Source: Protostelium mycophagum
Lineage: Eukaryota; Evosea; Variosea; Protosteliida; Protosteliaceae
DNA length: 59,391 bases
Direction of reading: 5' to 3'
Assembly: GCA_002081555.1 (NCBI GenBank)
Contig: MZNV01003035.1
Coordinates: 1 to 59,391 of the forward strand
Of the stretch, positions 1-12,213 are shown piece by piece. Positions within the stretch are counted from its first letter, which is position 1, and the number at the start of each line of letters is the position of its first letter. The translations under genes and the position numbers were made by a program. The notes under the pieces are model-generated. The model was given only the letters and a program-made list of their open reading frames with translations. It was not told where the DNA came from and did not search any database.

Positions 1-440
1 CCACACTGGGCTCCCATCCCAGCCGATGTTCGCACTTGTTGTCCCTTCAAATTGCTCCCTTAAACCCGTTGTACAAAACAACCTCATCGGTACAAAACCA
101 AAGCTTCTTCCAGAAACTAATTGGTGGGTGGGCGGTTGTCTTCCGCAAAGAAATAAAAGGATGATAACGACCCCTATTATCTCTGTTACTATGTACAACA
201 CGTGAAAAAACGAGACTATCTCGATATTCAACCGAAAAAGCCAGAAAAAGTCTCGAAAAGAACGCTTCTAGGCCATATTAGGCTATCAATTACTTAAATC
301 AGGATATCATCTTTCTTGCTATGCCAACATCGTAAAGACGTCATGTATCATATATTTATTTGTCGGATTGTATTCCGGTCTACAATGGGGTAGACTGGAA
401 CAATTCTCCGAGGGAAGCCACCAATTCCAGCAACAAGGAC
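1..440. other. 5' edge, upstream of the acyl-CoA dehydrogenase gene
   Basis: No recognisable gene. One plus-strand frame is open for about 66 codons from the window edge to a TGA near 205, so this could be the 3' end of a neighbouring gene, but the peptide has no features I recognise. The last 240 bases are AT-rich and presumably hold the promoter and 5' leader of the gene starting at 441. Confidence 0.3.
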
Positions 441-2652
441 ATGACGAAGACGTTCACATTAGAGGAGGTATCCAAACACAAGACCGAGCAGGACTGTTGG
501 GTTGTGGTTGATGGGAAAATATACGATGTCACTTCCTTCTTATCAGAACATCCGGGAGGAAAGAAGGTCCAATTCACATTGATGTGGCTATATTAATGTA
601 TTCAGGTAGTTATCGCTCAATCTGGCAGGGATGCTACAGAGAAATTTCATTCCCTTCATGGACCTGAAGTTCTCAAAGAACATGGACCCAAATTATTTGT
701 CGGGGAGATTAACTCCGGAAAGAAAGAGGACAAATCCGCACCGAAGAAGGAAGAACCCAAATCAGCTCCTAAAAACGAGCAGAAGGAACACAAACCCGCC
801 CATTCGCCCTCACAAGGTTTGGTCGCTGTTCGGCATGCAAAATTTGGTCTACAAGTGAGTGTTTATGAACCTTGCGTATGTAATGATGATAGGTGCCGTA
901 TGGAGACCCTCTGTGGTACAGCGGTAACCCCACACCCTATTATAACGAATCGCACGTGAGGTTTCGTGCTGCGATGAGAGAGTTCGTAGAAAAGGAAATC
1001 ACCCCCAACGCGCACAAGTGGGATGAGGACAAGAAAATGCCGGCCGATATCTACGTGAAGGCATTCCAAGGTTCGTCCTCCTTTGTTGTTCACTCATACC
1101 TCCATTTTAGTAATGTCTGCTGAGAAACAAAAGCTGGTTTTCTACCTGGGGTAGTTGGAATGTGGCCAGAGAAGTATGCAGGAAGTAAGATTGCTGGAGG
1201 TGTAAAGCCATCTGAGTGGAATCATTTCCATGAACTCATCCTCCTCGACGAACTGTGCCGTGCCGGCTCTGGAGGTGTGACTTGGGGTTTACAAGCTGGT
1301 CTTTCCATTGGCCTTCCTCCTGTTCTCCTCTTTGGCAGCAAATATCTGCAAGACAAGTGAGTTATAATATCTCTTAAAAATAGAATGCTGAAAGTGGCAG
1401 GTGTGTGTCCAGTTGTTTGAGAGGGGAGAAGATTATCTGTCTCTGCATCACCGAACCCTATGCTGGGTCCGATGTCGCCAATATTAGGTAGGATAGATAT
1501 GAATATGGCGATTCTTCATCAAAAACTAACGCCGGGGGACGCTTGTACAAGCTGTATATTCGCGTACAAAAAAATAAAAAAATAATGAATGAGATTGAAT
1601 GAGATTGAATGGGATTGAAGAAGATATTGAATGAAAATGGTAGATGTGAGGCCAAAAAGACAGAGGATGGAAAGCACTACATTGTGAATGGAGAAAAGAA
1701 GTGGATCACAAACGGTGTCTCTGCGGATTTCTTTACTGTGGCTGTACGCACTGGTTCGTTTCATTCATACGCCTCATTGTAGATTGATATTTTAATAGGA
1801 GGAAAAGGGATGGGTGGGATTTCAATGTTACTCTTGGAGAAGGGAATGCCAGGAATCACTTGCAGACAGATGAAATGTTCAGGTAAGATATCTTTCAAAT
1901 CTAGTACTGAGCATGAGAGGTGTGTGGCCCTCTGGAACAACATATATCACATTCGAGGACGTCAAAGTTCCCGTAGAGAATCTCATTGGAACAGAGAATC
2001 AAGGATTCAAATATGTAATGTACAATTTTAACCACGAGAGGTAATGTTCAGGAAAGATATCTGAGGGTGATCATTTGTAGATGGAGCATAGTCTGTCAGG
2101 CGAGCAGATTCGCTCGTGTCTGTTATGAAGAATCATTCTTGTACGCCCATAAGAGAAAGGCTTTTGGACAGAGGCTTATTGACCAACCCGTAGTCCGCAA
2201 CAAACTTGCGCACATGGCTCGTCTCGTAAGTTTATCGTCCCTTTACTCCTTTATCACTTTACTTGTTCTTTAATTGAAAATAATCAGGTAGAGTCAACCC
2301 ACAGTTGGCTGGAGCAGTTAACTTACCAAATGGATACCCTCTCACATGAAGAGGCGGTCACTTCTCTTGGAGGACCTATCGCTCTTTTGAAGGCACAATG
2401 CACCGCGACCTTTGAGCTCTGTGCAAGAGAAGCCGTGCAGATTTTTGGAGGGCTCGGTTACACCCGTGGCGGCCAGGGCGAGAAGGTTGGTTTCTCCTTG
2501 ATTTATGTGTTGATGTGATGACGTTTGAATAGGTCGAGAGACTGTATAGAGAAGTAAGAGCTTATTCTATCCCTGGTGGTTCTGAGGAGATTATGCTTGA
2601 CCTTGGTGTGAGACAAGCCATCAAGAATTTTTCTTCCGCATCTAAGCAATAA
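441..2652 (+). CDS. cytochrome b5 / acyl-CoA dehydrogenase fusion protein
   Basis: An N-terminal cytochrome b5 heme-binding domain (residues about 1-75, with the HPGGKK heme-ligand motif and a second ligand in EKFHSLHG) is followed by a Lys/Pro-rich linker and a full acyl-CoA dehydrogenase. Dehydrogenase landmarks are ITEPYAGSD, NGEKKWITNG, RKAFGQ and FGGLGYTRGG. The protein should oxidise an acyl-CoA with FAD, with the b5 domain a likely electron carrier; this fusion is known from fungi. At the usual C-terminal Glu position (YEGTS in MCAD) it reads IPGGS, while a Glu occurs in FNHERW, the place used by isovaleryl- and long-chain-type enzymes. Exons include 441-566, 606-854, 893-1070 and 1134-1355, all with good GT-AG junctions. 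The ATG at 441 begins directly before the b5 fold; the upstream open frame has no ATG. The stop lies 74 bp from the convergent sedolisin stop. Confidence 0.9.
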
Positions 2653-2726
2653 ACTACACTGTGGTAAATTCGCCTTGATGATGGTAATGGTATCACAGCG
2701 AAATCCCGTTATTGTTGGTTTATTCC

Positions 2727-4768
2727 TCAACCCTGTTCCACAAATGTTTTGACCAAATTATCCCAGTTTGGGGAACCAAATCCTGTCCCAACATCCCACC
2801 CAACACCAGCGGGATATCCCTTCCCACAAGCCTTATTATCGCTCTCTGTTGATCCCTTGATGATATCATTCAAAGGTGAAGATTTCTGACCGGCGAGGGC
2901 TGCGTTCAGCAGACCGATGGGACCTAAACCCTTCTGTGCGAAGATCAGAAGATCGAACCCTGGTAACCCCTACCTCCTTCCGCAATATATTCATTCTGGT
3001 TATGATCCCCGCCCAAATTGGGGTTGCGATGGAAGTACCAGATGGTACGACCTAAATATCGTCAGGTGGAAAGACTCAAATCTCTCACATCTTTTCCCTT
3101 GTAGACCAAGGTTAAATTCTGAGCTGCAGCTGAGATGTCTGGGTAGATGCGGAATTTCTTCAAGTGCAATGGCTTCGGTGTAGGATACCGAGAAAAATAA
3201 TGATTGGCCAAAGTCGCTTTAGACGGGTCAATCAGGGCACCAAATCAAAATCTCACGTTGCCAGGAGGGGGCTTTGTAAGTGGAAGAGAGACCCACACCA
3301 GAGTATGACCAAGTGGCCTCTTCTTCATCTGTGTCTATCCCTTGTGTCCCTCCCACTGATGTGGCATAAGGGCAGGAGGAAGGGAAGAATTCTCTCGGTT
3401 TGCAATCTTCATCAAGTCCTGCTCATTTAGCATTTCCAAATGTTGAATAAATTACCTCCATCATCACCACTAGACGTCACAACTGTGATCCCACGTAGCG
3501 CAATCTTTTGTAATTGTGTGCACAGAGTGTTGAAATAATCCTTGTCTGTATCGACGCTCACATGCCAGCTAGAGGACACGACCAAAGGAAAATTTGGCTC
3601 ACTCGTTGTAGACAGATAATTAAAAAGCGTAATGAAAGGCTCTCCAACGCTTGTCCAAAATATTGTATGGACACCCGGGGCAAGAGACCATATGTAGGTC
3701 ATCTATCAAACTTGAATCCTTCCAGATCAAAAAATAGCTATATCAACTCACGTCCATTGTGGCTTCCAGATTAACTCGGTCACCTTCGTAACAGTGAGCA
3801 TTAATATTTGCTGGGTACGTGTAATACCTCCTGGTCCATCAGACCATGGTCCCACCTTTTCCACTGGAAATTTGTTCCCAAAGGATTTCATTGCAGGCGT
3901 ATACTGAGCTGCAAGGTCAGCCAGATAATTGGAGGGGACAATACAACGTATCTGAAATATAAATATTCACCAAAATATGATTCCAGATCATTTGGATCAA
4001 AAGAAGCAGTAAAAGACACGACCACTTGGGTGATGTTGGAAGGGTTCTTCATCATTGTAGATGGGACTATTGTACTTCAATTTATGGGAAGTACTGATGG
4101 CATACCGTTATATCTTTTTCTGACTTTGGTAGCATCAGCGGAAAGGCCAGTAGAAGCCTGAGGAAAGATTGAATTTCTAGTGTCTCTTTCCACCGCAACA
4201 TGACCCATTCCCGCCACCAGCGACACATACTTGTTGATCTGAGAGTTGTCAGCAATAAAAAGAGGACTTTTGTGTGCACCTCTTCAGGTACATTATGTCT
4301 TTCTGTCCAAACATGAGGGGTCTTGTGATCGGGATGATTGAATGTTTTGAAGTCAGCTTTTAAAAGTTGTTCTGCCCTTTCGATGGTTGTATCGACCCAA
4401 ACATGATCGCTGATCACCCTTGGTTCAAATCCTTTCCGTAACAGGAACTGGACTGTTGCCTTCACCGCTGTTTGGTCGATAAATAGACTCTCGATTTCCT
4501 CTACTCTCAAATGTTGTCCGTACCTGTCTCACTCAACCCACCATGTGGTGGTCACAATCAATTACCTTGGAGAACTAGGATCGTGTATCTCTGACAAGAT
4601 CTGATCCCCAATCGCTGGTGCGCCCGGCAGAGGCTTCGTGATGAAACCTATGGTGTGTGATTGCTGTGAAGCAGCATCACCCGCCAAGATCCAAGGGTGA
4701 CCAGGTTTATCGATTACTCTGTACCCAAAAACCACAAGGAAAGAACAGAGAAGAGGGATGAGCCTCAT
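2727..4768 (-). CDS. sedolisin (S53) serine-carboxyl peptidase, tripeptidyl-peptidase I-like
   Basis: Starts with a signal peptide (MRLIPLLCSFLVVFGYRV) and an S53 activation propeptide (HPDHKTPHVWTERHNVP region), then the catalytic domain. Visible are the SSGDDGG turn typical of S53, the nucleophile motif SGTSIATPIWAG, and the C-terminal GWDVGTGFGSPNW segment that helps form the calcium site. The expected role is an acid-active secreted or lysosomal peptidase that removes tripeptides, as in TPP1/CLN2 and the Dictyostelium homologues. The coding sequence is split by several short introns; the exon with SGTS lies near 2970-3060 and the last exon ends TFVEQG-stop. I did not place the catalytic Glu/Asp pair exactly. 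A tRNA gene lies 86 bp upstream. Confidence 0.88.
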
Positions 4769-4854
4769 TTCTGTTTCTCTGTGAGAATGACAAGAGCGGT
4801 TTTCTGTGTCACAAACATGTCATGACAAGACAAGAATTCGCCGTCAAAAAAGAG

Positions 4855-4968
4855 TGCATCCGGTGGGATTCGAACCCACGCATTCTTACGAATACCAGAA
4901 TTCCCGATCAGAAGATGATCTAAGCCTTTGCTTGAGTCTGGCGCCATAACCAACTCGGCCACAGATGC
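4855..4968 (-). tRNA. tRNA-Leu(CAA) with intron
   Basis: On the minus strand a 7-bp acceptor stem (GCATCTG with CGGATGC) and discriminator A close the molecule. The anticodon stem CCAGA/TCTGG holds the loop CTCAAG, giving anticodon CAA. A 30-nt intron follows position 37, as is usual in eukaryotic tRNA-Leu(CAA). A long variable arm and the TTCGAATCC T-loop are present. A run of T just downstream is a Pol III terminator. It is almost identical to the tRNA at 35237-35350; I see one changed base, in the intron. Confidence 0.95.
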
Positions 4969-5016
4969 TTTCTGTCTCCGAGTAGAAAATTTTTGAAACA
5001 AATTAAATTAGGATCG

Positions 5017-6709
5017 TCACTTGTTATTCAAAGAGTTCAGCGCATTGGTCAGCATGTGAACAGCAGCTTTCACTCCATCTTCTCCAATCTGGTAATGCAC
5101 CACCAATCTTGCACCATATGTAGCATTCACCTAGATCTTTGAATTCTCAGGGAGGGAGTTGCTTGGTTACCTCCATGAGGACAGGAGGTTGGGTTTGGAA
5201 GGGCTGGGCAGCTCTCAGGATATCCTCGAAAGAATGCCCAGTCTTTTGAGAATTCAAAAACAACATGTTAGTGTCAGGTTTCTCAGCCTCCAGTCCGATT
5301 GCTGTGAGCTCTGTCCACGTTAAAGGGTGAATTGAGGTCTATCCTTACCTTCCCACAATTTGAGGGCGTTTTTATGGTCATCTTTCATTCTGAGAAAATT
5401 AGAAGGATTTTTTACGAGATTGTATACTTAGGCCAGATGTTATCAATGGCATAGATCCCGCAAGCAGCAATGACACCTGCTTGTCTCCATCCTCCTGTAT
5501 GAAAGTGAACTTGGTATCTTTGGTAATTTGTTTATACCTCCAAATAACTTTCTGTATTGCTTCGCTTTTTCAATGAACCTTCTGCTCCCCACGAGTACAG
5601 ACCCGACAGGGGCTCCGAGACCTGAATTAATCAATTTCCCACATGATCAAGCAATTCACCCTTGCTCAGGCACAAAGATACAGAGTCAAAATGCTGGCAT
5701 AATTCCTTCAATGAAAGTCCCGTGGCAGCCGATGCATTCCACAACCTTGCGCCATCAAGATGCATGACGAGTTCATGCTTGTCAGCGAGAGCTCTAATCT
5801 TTTTGATTTCATCAGCAGGAAATAGATAACCATTCAGAGTGTTCTCTAGTGACAGTATGGTGGAGAGAGGGTGGTGGAGATCATTCTCTGTACAGCTTAG
5901 GTTCTTTTATAATGTCAAACAACAGCTGTACGTACTGAGACTGAGGTGTTGTTCGATCATTTCTGCAGTGAGATGTTTTTCTCCAAAATACAAAGGATTT
6001 ATCGGCTTCACTTGCGTAGATGACAAGAAAGCAATTCCTCCCAGCTCATAAACGTAGACCTTGGAGACATGTCAATATTGCGTACAAAATGATCGTATAG
6101 AGTCTCTCAAAGGCTCTGCTGAACGGACAGGGAAAGTTGCTATGGGAAGAAAATATTACTCGATCCTTACATGACCCCTCGCATCAGAAATGACCTCTTG
6201 CAAAGCAACCTCTTTTGCGTAGTTGTGAGTGACATGGGTACGGATGGCCAATTGGTTGGACATGTTTCCAGTGCAGACGTACAGAGCTGCTTCCTTTCCT
6301 GTTAAAGCAGCGACCTTCGTACATCAATCCGAAATCTCTTTTAATAGAATGCCCACCTTGTCCTGAAGCTTTTGGACTGTAGGATCCTCTCCTCTGACCT
6401 GACGGTGTGTCAAGACTGGGTTCAAATTGTCAAGATGGCGTTCAAGTTATCAAGTTCGCCCCACCTCATCGCCAAACTCTGATTGAAAGATGGTAGCCAA
6501 CATTTCGGGTGTAGGAATGGTTGTTGTGTCACTTCTGAAATCATAAACCTATTCAGATCAAAAAATGAATTAGGTGAGCATTGACCTTCTTCTGAGGCTT
6601 ATATGAAACTTCTAATTTGATGATGTTCTCGGAAGAGTGTCCATTGCTGTCACGAGTGCTGACGCTGGAAAAATTAGATATATAAAGAGGGATAGAGCCA
6701 CCTTGTCAT
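5017..6709 (-). CDS. L-threonine aldolase (PLP-dependent)
   Basis: Fold-type I PLP enzyme of the beta-eliminating lyase/threonine aldolase family, which splits L-threonine or allo-threonine to glycine and acetaldehyde. Diagnostic motifs are VYDFRSDTTTIPTPEML near the N-terminus, FGDEV, HLDGARLWNA, and SKGLGAPVGSVLVG, which contains the PLP lysine. The last exon reads VVHYQIGEDGVKAAVHML and ends NNK-stop at 5017-5019. The gene has many short introns. The chosen start is the ATG at 6709, whose two-codon first exon splices into the exon ending KPQKK just before VYDFRSD; this tiny first exon is the weakest part. It lies head-to-head with the NHE gene, 119 bp apart. Confidence 0.85.
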
Positions 6710-6828
6710 GATGATCACAACACGAAAAAATCACCCAATGTTGCCAATTCCAACCACTTTTCGGTTCATTTTTTCCTGACCGGAAAAATCTTTGTGACTC
6801 GCCACTTCATCACCATCATCAATTTCGT
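6710..6828. promoter_or_regulatory. shared divergent promoter, threonine aldolase / NHE
   Basis: The 119 bp between two opposite start codons must hold both 5' leaders and core promoters. No TATA box or other element stands out. Confidence 0.4.
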
Positions 6829-8747
6829 ATGGTCAATACACCCATCCTCAATGGCACAACTCCAGATCCATACGCTCGACATCAGGCAGACTCGATTTAT
6901 AGTGTGCTGATAGTAACCGCAATCATACTGGCATCTCTCCTCAATGTTTTCCTTCACGCTCATCGTTTCAATCGCTTCTTTCCAGAATCAGGAGCTTCTA
7001 TATTATTTGGAACTATCATGGGTGTCATTTTAAAAGTCAGTGGAAAAACAGAGACGGTCCATCAATTCTTCTTCCGTCCAGAGATGTTTTATTTCATCCT
7101 ATTGCCGCCGATAATATTCGATGCTGGATTCAGTATGAAACAGGTCAGCACTGATTTCATATGTGATCACTGAATGTATCAGAAAAACTTCTTCAAAAAC
7201 ATGGGCACAATCCTTTTATACGCTTTCATTGGTACTCTCATTTCTGCCCTCGTTTTTGGTTATGGAATGTACCTCCTCACCAAGATGAACATCGTCACAT
7301 CCATCGACAGAAACCACGCTTTAGAGAGTCTTTTATTCGGCGCACTCATCTCTGCGACGGATCCGGTCGCCACCCTGTCCATAATGAGCAGTCTCAACGT
7401 AAAGCCACTCCTCTTCAGTCTCGTCTCTGGGGAGTCTGTTTTGAACGATGCCGTGAGCATAGTATTGTTTCACGCCCTTAACAAATTTGTTGGTGTCGAG
7501 AATTTTGCTGCAAAACAATTATTCTCTGGACTTTTGGATTTTTTTGTGGTCACTCTCGGTAAGTTTTTTATATTTTATATTTTTTATATTTTTGAGCACA
7601 TTTAATATTTTAATATCAAGCAAAGTCAGAAATTCGAAACTAAAAGAAAAAGGGTCATTCGGAATAGGAGTAGGATATGGATTGACAAGCGCTATGGTAA
7701 TATACAATGCTCACGATGACATTAAGTAGGTTTCAGATTCTGAAATGGATGACATTCACCCGAGAGAACACGCCTTTCCAAGTTCTTATAATAGTCTCAT
7801 TTGCCTACCTATCTTATGTCACTGCTGAACTCGCCGAGCTCACCGGTATCGTGTCTATATTTGTGACAGCAACCGTGATGCAGCATTACCACTGGTACTC
7901 TATTTCAAGCGAGGCTCAAGTTTCAACAAAACATCTCCTGAAGATGTTTGCAATGATCAGCGAGACAGGTAAGAAGACAAGTTAAAAATGACATTATGAC
8001 ATTCGCAGTCATCTTTGTGTATTTGGGAATCAACTTTGTGTTATCTTTTGAGAACTTGTATTACTGGGATCCCACCATCGTTATTGTTTCTGTGGTATCT
8101 TTTATTCACTTTATTGAATGATTGAGGATAGACAGCCACTATTGTTGTTGTGCAGGGCCTGTAACATATTCCCGATATCTTTCATTGCAAACTTGAAAAG
8201 AAAGGAGAAGATAGGCTTGAAAGTTCAAATCATGTTATGGTTTGCTGGCTTGAGGGGTGCAATCGCTTTTGCCTTGTCCATAAACCTCATGGTAAGTATG
8301 TTGATTCCAAGAAGATAAAATAAATCAATTTCAGACACCAAACGCAAGAGTGATTCAGAACACTACATTATTCATCATTTTATTCACGACATTGGTCCAA
8401 GGGTCACTCACAACTCCTATTCTCAAGAGACTGAACCTCATCGAAACACCAACCATCGTTATGGTGTCTAATTCCAATAAAAACTTTGAAATTACTCACA
8501 AACACAGGATGATTCTGATCTCCAGCTGATGGAGGACGAGGAGGCAGAACCAAATTTGAGAAGGAAGAATTTCCGCGAAGAAGGGCACCGGAGCAGAAGG
8601 GCCAAAGAGAGCACCGGAATGCACAAGTTTTGGAAGAAATTTGATGAGGGAGTGATGAAGCCTCTGTTTGGGGGGAGAAAGCGAGAAGTTTATGGTGAAG
8701 AAGTGAGAGGAATCCAGATGGTTGAAGTGCATGATGAAGAAGAGTGA
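6829..8747 (+). CDS. Na+/H+ exchanger, NHE6-9/NHE8-like (CPA1)
   Basis: Polytopic membrane protein with about 11-12 hydrophobic segments. It carries the NHE hallmarks FILLPPIIFDAGFSMK (amiloride-region TM), GALISATDPVATLS, SGESVLNDAVSIVLFHA and WFAGLRGAIAFALS. This is the cation/proton antiporter core, with the transport aspartate in the NDA motif. The LLPPIIF and FFxNxG features resemble the organellar NHE6/7/8/9 group, so an endosomal or Golgi location is likely but not proven. The cytosolic tail is acidic and basic (residues after LKRLNLIETPT) and ends VHDEEE-stop. Introns are short and AT-rich; the one near 7559-7620 is a run of TTTTATAT. The start is the first ATG after the divergent promoter. 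Confidence 0.9.
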
Positions 8748-8909
8748 TTGTTCCCTCTATTTTTGGTGTTACGGTGATGAGAAGTAAAATATCATATGAT
8801 TTTATTTCATTGTTTTAAATAGTGAGACGGTGCCCCAATTGCTCTTTGGCCTCTTGAAGTGAGGAGCATTGCTTCAAATTTCTCACAGCTTTTGTTGGGA
8901 CTGAAAGTT

Positions 8910-9739
8910 TCACTCTTCTCGCTTTCTCTGGAGATTTATGTAATAAAATTGCGATCATGTCCTGCATACTTTAGACACCTCCAACAAAGATATGACAAAC
9001 CTCTAATTCTCGGATCTTTGTGGAAGATTCTGCTTCTCTTGTCTCTGCTGCAATTCTGGCCTCTATAGCTTCGGCCTGAGCAGATTGCATTCTGACATAA
9101 TCTGACAACAGACGGTCATGTTCTTGTTGCATTCTCTCAGTTTCTGCAACCAGTATTTGTTTGTTGATGTCAGCTTGTTCTACGGCAGTTGCATGTTTGT
9201 CTTTCGCACTCTTGAGCTCGAGTTCTAAGAAGTTGATCGTCTCTTTCAACTGTGCGATCTGCAAAATAAGTCATAAACAATATTGAGATTCTTACCACTG
9301 CTTGTTCCTCGAATTGGGATAGCTCCTTGAGCATTTCTGCTGTCTCGACTGAGTCATTATTAACTTTTACTTTCTCCTCCAGATCTTTCATCTGTTGATA
9401 TTAGTTCATTCTCTTATAAAACTACGAACCTTCTCGCTCATAATGATTAAAGCCTCAGTAGAACTAGCGTCTTTCTGTTCAGCCTCCGCCAGTTTTCTGT
9501 TCAGTCCTTCAAGTGTCTCTTGAAGAACCTCTAAAAATCATTAATCTATACAAAGAGAAATAATGAAACCCACCTGTAAGGTGGTTTCTCGTTTGTGTCA
9601 GGCCTTCTAGCTCAGCCACATACTCTTCCAAATGGCTAATCCGCGACTTGAGGTCTTCTGTAACTCGACGTTGCAAACTTGGTGTCAAAATCGTTCTGGG
9701 AGAGGAAGAGGGCGATGAAATGGTTGTCATTGTCGTCAT
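8910..9739 (-). CDS. coiled-coil protein of unknown function
   Basis: After a Ser/Thr-rich N-terminus (MTTMTTISSPSSSP) the protein is almost entirely predicted coiled coil. Heptad-like runs include RISHLEEYVAELEGL, LNRKLAEAEQKD and IAQLKETINFLELELK, over at least five exons. Ala/Glu/Gln content is high and I see no catalytic motif. The 3' end is my choice: splicing from ...KIRELE to a short exon ends RKREE-stop at 8910-8912. It could be a cytoskeletal or centrosomal rod; nothing in the sequence decides this. The next 1.1 kb upstream has no clear gene. Confidence 0.6.
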
Positions 9740-10846
9740 CTTATACCATCAGCGAGAAAGCTATGTATTATATATATTTGTTATAATGAGCTCACAATAA
9801 ATACGTGCGTGTTGTGTTGGGTTTGTGGTTGTTCTTATGCTCTTCTTTCTTTGAAGATTGAGATCCTCGGTAAGTGCACGTGAATTACCGATATCTGCGG
9901 TAAATTAAAGTGTTTTCGTTTCCGAAAAGCATTGTAGAATTCGCAATCATTTGGGTCCAGAACCAGATCTTTCAATATTTTTGGACCAGGAATTGATATT
10001 GAAATGTTGTAAAATTAGCAATATATGGGACTACAAAAGTACACTCCTTCATTTGTGCAGCCCAATGCCTCAGCCATCTATTTGGAGGTTTGCAGCCAGG
10101 CTTCTGGTGCAGAAAGTGTTGTGGGTTTGGACGTGCTGTTGAGAGATTGGAGTGCTCTTGTGGGGCATTAGTGAACCTGAAATACAGATGCGTTGCCCCG
10201 TATGACGGTGTGGATCATAAGTAGCAAGGTCCTCAAAGGATTGTTGCCCTTTATTGCCAAAATCTGGGTTTTGAAAATGTTTTTGAATGAAGCGCGATAA
10301 GCCAAAATTACATCACGCACGCCAGCGGCATGATTGGTGAGCCCTACTGATTACATCGGTTGCCTGGGTCCTTTCGCCTTGACGGCCGATGAATGCCCTG
10401 TCAGAGCGTGGAACAACCTTTTTTTGGAAGTTTCGATCCAATCAATAGTCGCCATCTTGCAAATGCGAATTGTTGTACAAAAACAGCGTTTGTCTGCAAA
10501 CCGTTTCACAAAAATTCTGCGTTTGCGAGTTGAATGGTCGTGGCGGAAAAATGGAACACTTCTTTCCCGCCAAAATTTCTTTGAAAGTCGAAACGGGTGC
10601 CTTTGGCGAGAAGCACACGTTCGGTAGTTGGCTTGTTTTTGGGTGTTGAACGTTTTGTTCAGACATAACGTTTCTGTACTTATGCTCCGGAATCCGCATC
10701 GATGAATTGTTGTAAAAGGATGTCACATTGTCAGAGATCTTTGTAAAACGCTGTTGCGGTACTTCACTTGATGTACGGTGGTACTTCTCTCGCTCGGAGG
10801 GAGAGATGCTTTTATTTGAAAATGTAAATTACAATTGACCATCTTT
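9740..10846. other. 1.1-kb stretch without a clear intact gene
   Basis: No open frame here looks coding over its length except the short Cys-rich block at 10063-10224, described separately. The rest holds scattered short open frames in several phases with no recognisable motif. The AT-rich segment 9745-9950 next to the coiled-coil gene is probably its promoter. Confidence 0.4.
10063..10224 (+). pseudogene. possible orphan Cys-rich exon or gene remnant
   Basis: Just after a good splice acceptor (TTTGTGCAG) a 53-codon open stretch encodes a Cys-rich peptide with FWCRKCCGFGRAVERLECS and CGALVNLKYRCV and ends with TAG. The cysteine spacing suggests a zinc ribbon or PHD-like fragment. No convincing partner exon is visible upstream on this strand, so it may be an exon of a small gene, a relic of a larger family, or chance. 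Confidence 0.25.
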
Positions 10847-11998
10847 TTATTTGGGCTTCAAGTATTTGAACAACGCGAAAGCCACCCCCAGGGCACCAGT
10901 GGTGATCATCACCATCTGTACCCATCAGTTTGTCTTTGATATATGAATGTCTCACCTTTGTCACACTCCAGAGATAAGATTCTGATTGTGGAATGTGCAG
11001 TAATGATTCCATATTTGGGTGAGGCTTTTTCCATATGTCGACAATCCCTATTCTTTTAATCTTTATGTCTTTGGTGGATTATGTCTATATGTTTTATGCA
11101 AAAATTAAATTGAGCAGAAAGACATACCTCTTAAATGGCCAAGTCCCACGACCCCGACTACGACTTGTCCTGGAACGGATTGAAGTACACCGCTCAAATA
11201 CATATCTCCTGATTTTTTGTCAGCCGCTTAGATTCAGAGATGGTAAAACTCACTCTCAGTGATGAGAGTATTGGCTAGCGATGGAAATTCGTTCATGAAT
11301 TCAGACATCATTTCGGTGATAATATCATTGCTCTTTAATTTCTCGATGTCGTCTTCACTGACGTCAAAATTGCTGTCTTTGATGAGGTGCCACAGAAACC
11401 GTGTTTTATCGTAGAAAGACAGCATTGCCCAACTCCTTTTATTGTTTAGACAATTTGACTTGATTATGTATGTCCCAATCAATCATTACGCCGAACAAGA
11501 AGACCCTTCTCACCTCTTTAAAGTGATCTCTATTGGTCGGTCTCCCAAAATAAATTTGGCTGGTATCTTCTTTCCCTCTTCATATGCCCGTTGAAATTCC
11601 AAGCCAGGGGCGATCTTGATCTTTGAGGCAACTTTTTTGTACATGTTTGAAAGAAGCAGGTGGAGTATGCCTGATAATCCTCCTTTCTGTGAAATGGCTT
11701 CTCGTACTTGAGCCATGTTGAGAGAGGTGTCTTCATTGTCCTTGGGTACCTGGTTCGCGCCCAAAAGTAGACCCGCTCGTGCGTTACAAAGCTCTAATAC
11801 AATGGTATCAGGTCGTACAATCCGGATGACTTTGGCCACATCCTCTGCTGATTTATTCGAAACATGAGCCGTCCCAATTAAATAAATGATAGCTTTTGTA
11901 TGTGGAGCGATGAGTACTTTAGTACAGTGTGTGACAAAAGAGGGATCTAAACCGTGCTTAGGATCATTCAAATCCACAATTGCTCTGCGTTCATCCAT
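10847..11998 (-). CDS. TraB-domain protein (TRABD/PrgY family)
   Basis: Contains the TraB family signature YLIGTAHVSNKS followed by RPDTIVLELCNARAG, and later DMYLSGVLQSVPGQVVVGVVGLGHLRGM, where the Gly-His box is conserved. The last exon encodes a short hydrophobic segment (TTGALGVAFALF) and ends KYLKPK-stop, a tail anchor like that of the mitochondrial outer-membrane TRABD proteins. TraB proteins are proposed metal-dependent proteases of the Tiki/erythromycin-esterase type; in animals and plants they affect mitochondrial dynamics. The ATG at 11998 lies only 10-15 residues before conserved sequence. The frame stays open upstream for about 33 codons without an ATG, so a further 5' exon (possible ATG near 12202) cannot be excluded. 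The COX6B gene starts 215 bp away in the opposite direction. Confidence 0.82.
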
Positions 11999-12213
11999 CG
12001 CAGTCCTTATGATGGTTCCTCCAAAGATGAGATCATCGGGATTTTCGTTTTTTTCTAATGTTTTTTTCTTTTTTGCTGAAACATCAGTTTTTGGAGAGCA
12101 TCAGAAAAAGCACAAGGTATGCTACCCACCCATCCTTAAGCACCAAGCACCTCTTCATCTTTTTGCGTTGTTTTCCCCAAACAAAGCTCGAGATATGAAC
12201 TCATGTGGCGTAG

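Noticed and set aside
1575-1625. Short tandem GAATGAGATT repeats.
   Set aside because: They are inside an intron of the acyl-CoA dehydrogenase gene; ordinary low-copy microsatellite, no array structure.
7519-7707. Minus-strand lysine-rich frame.
   Set aside because: Antisense of the AT-rich NHE intron and adjacent exon.
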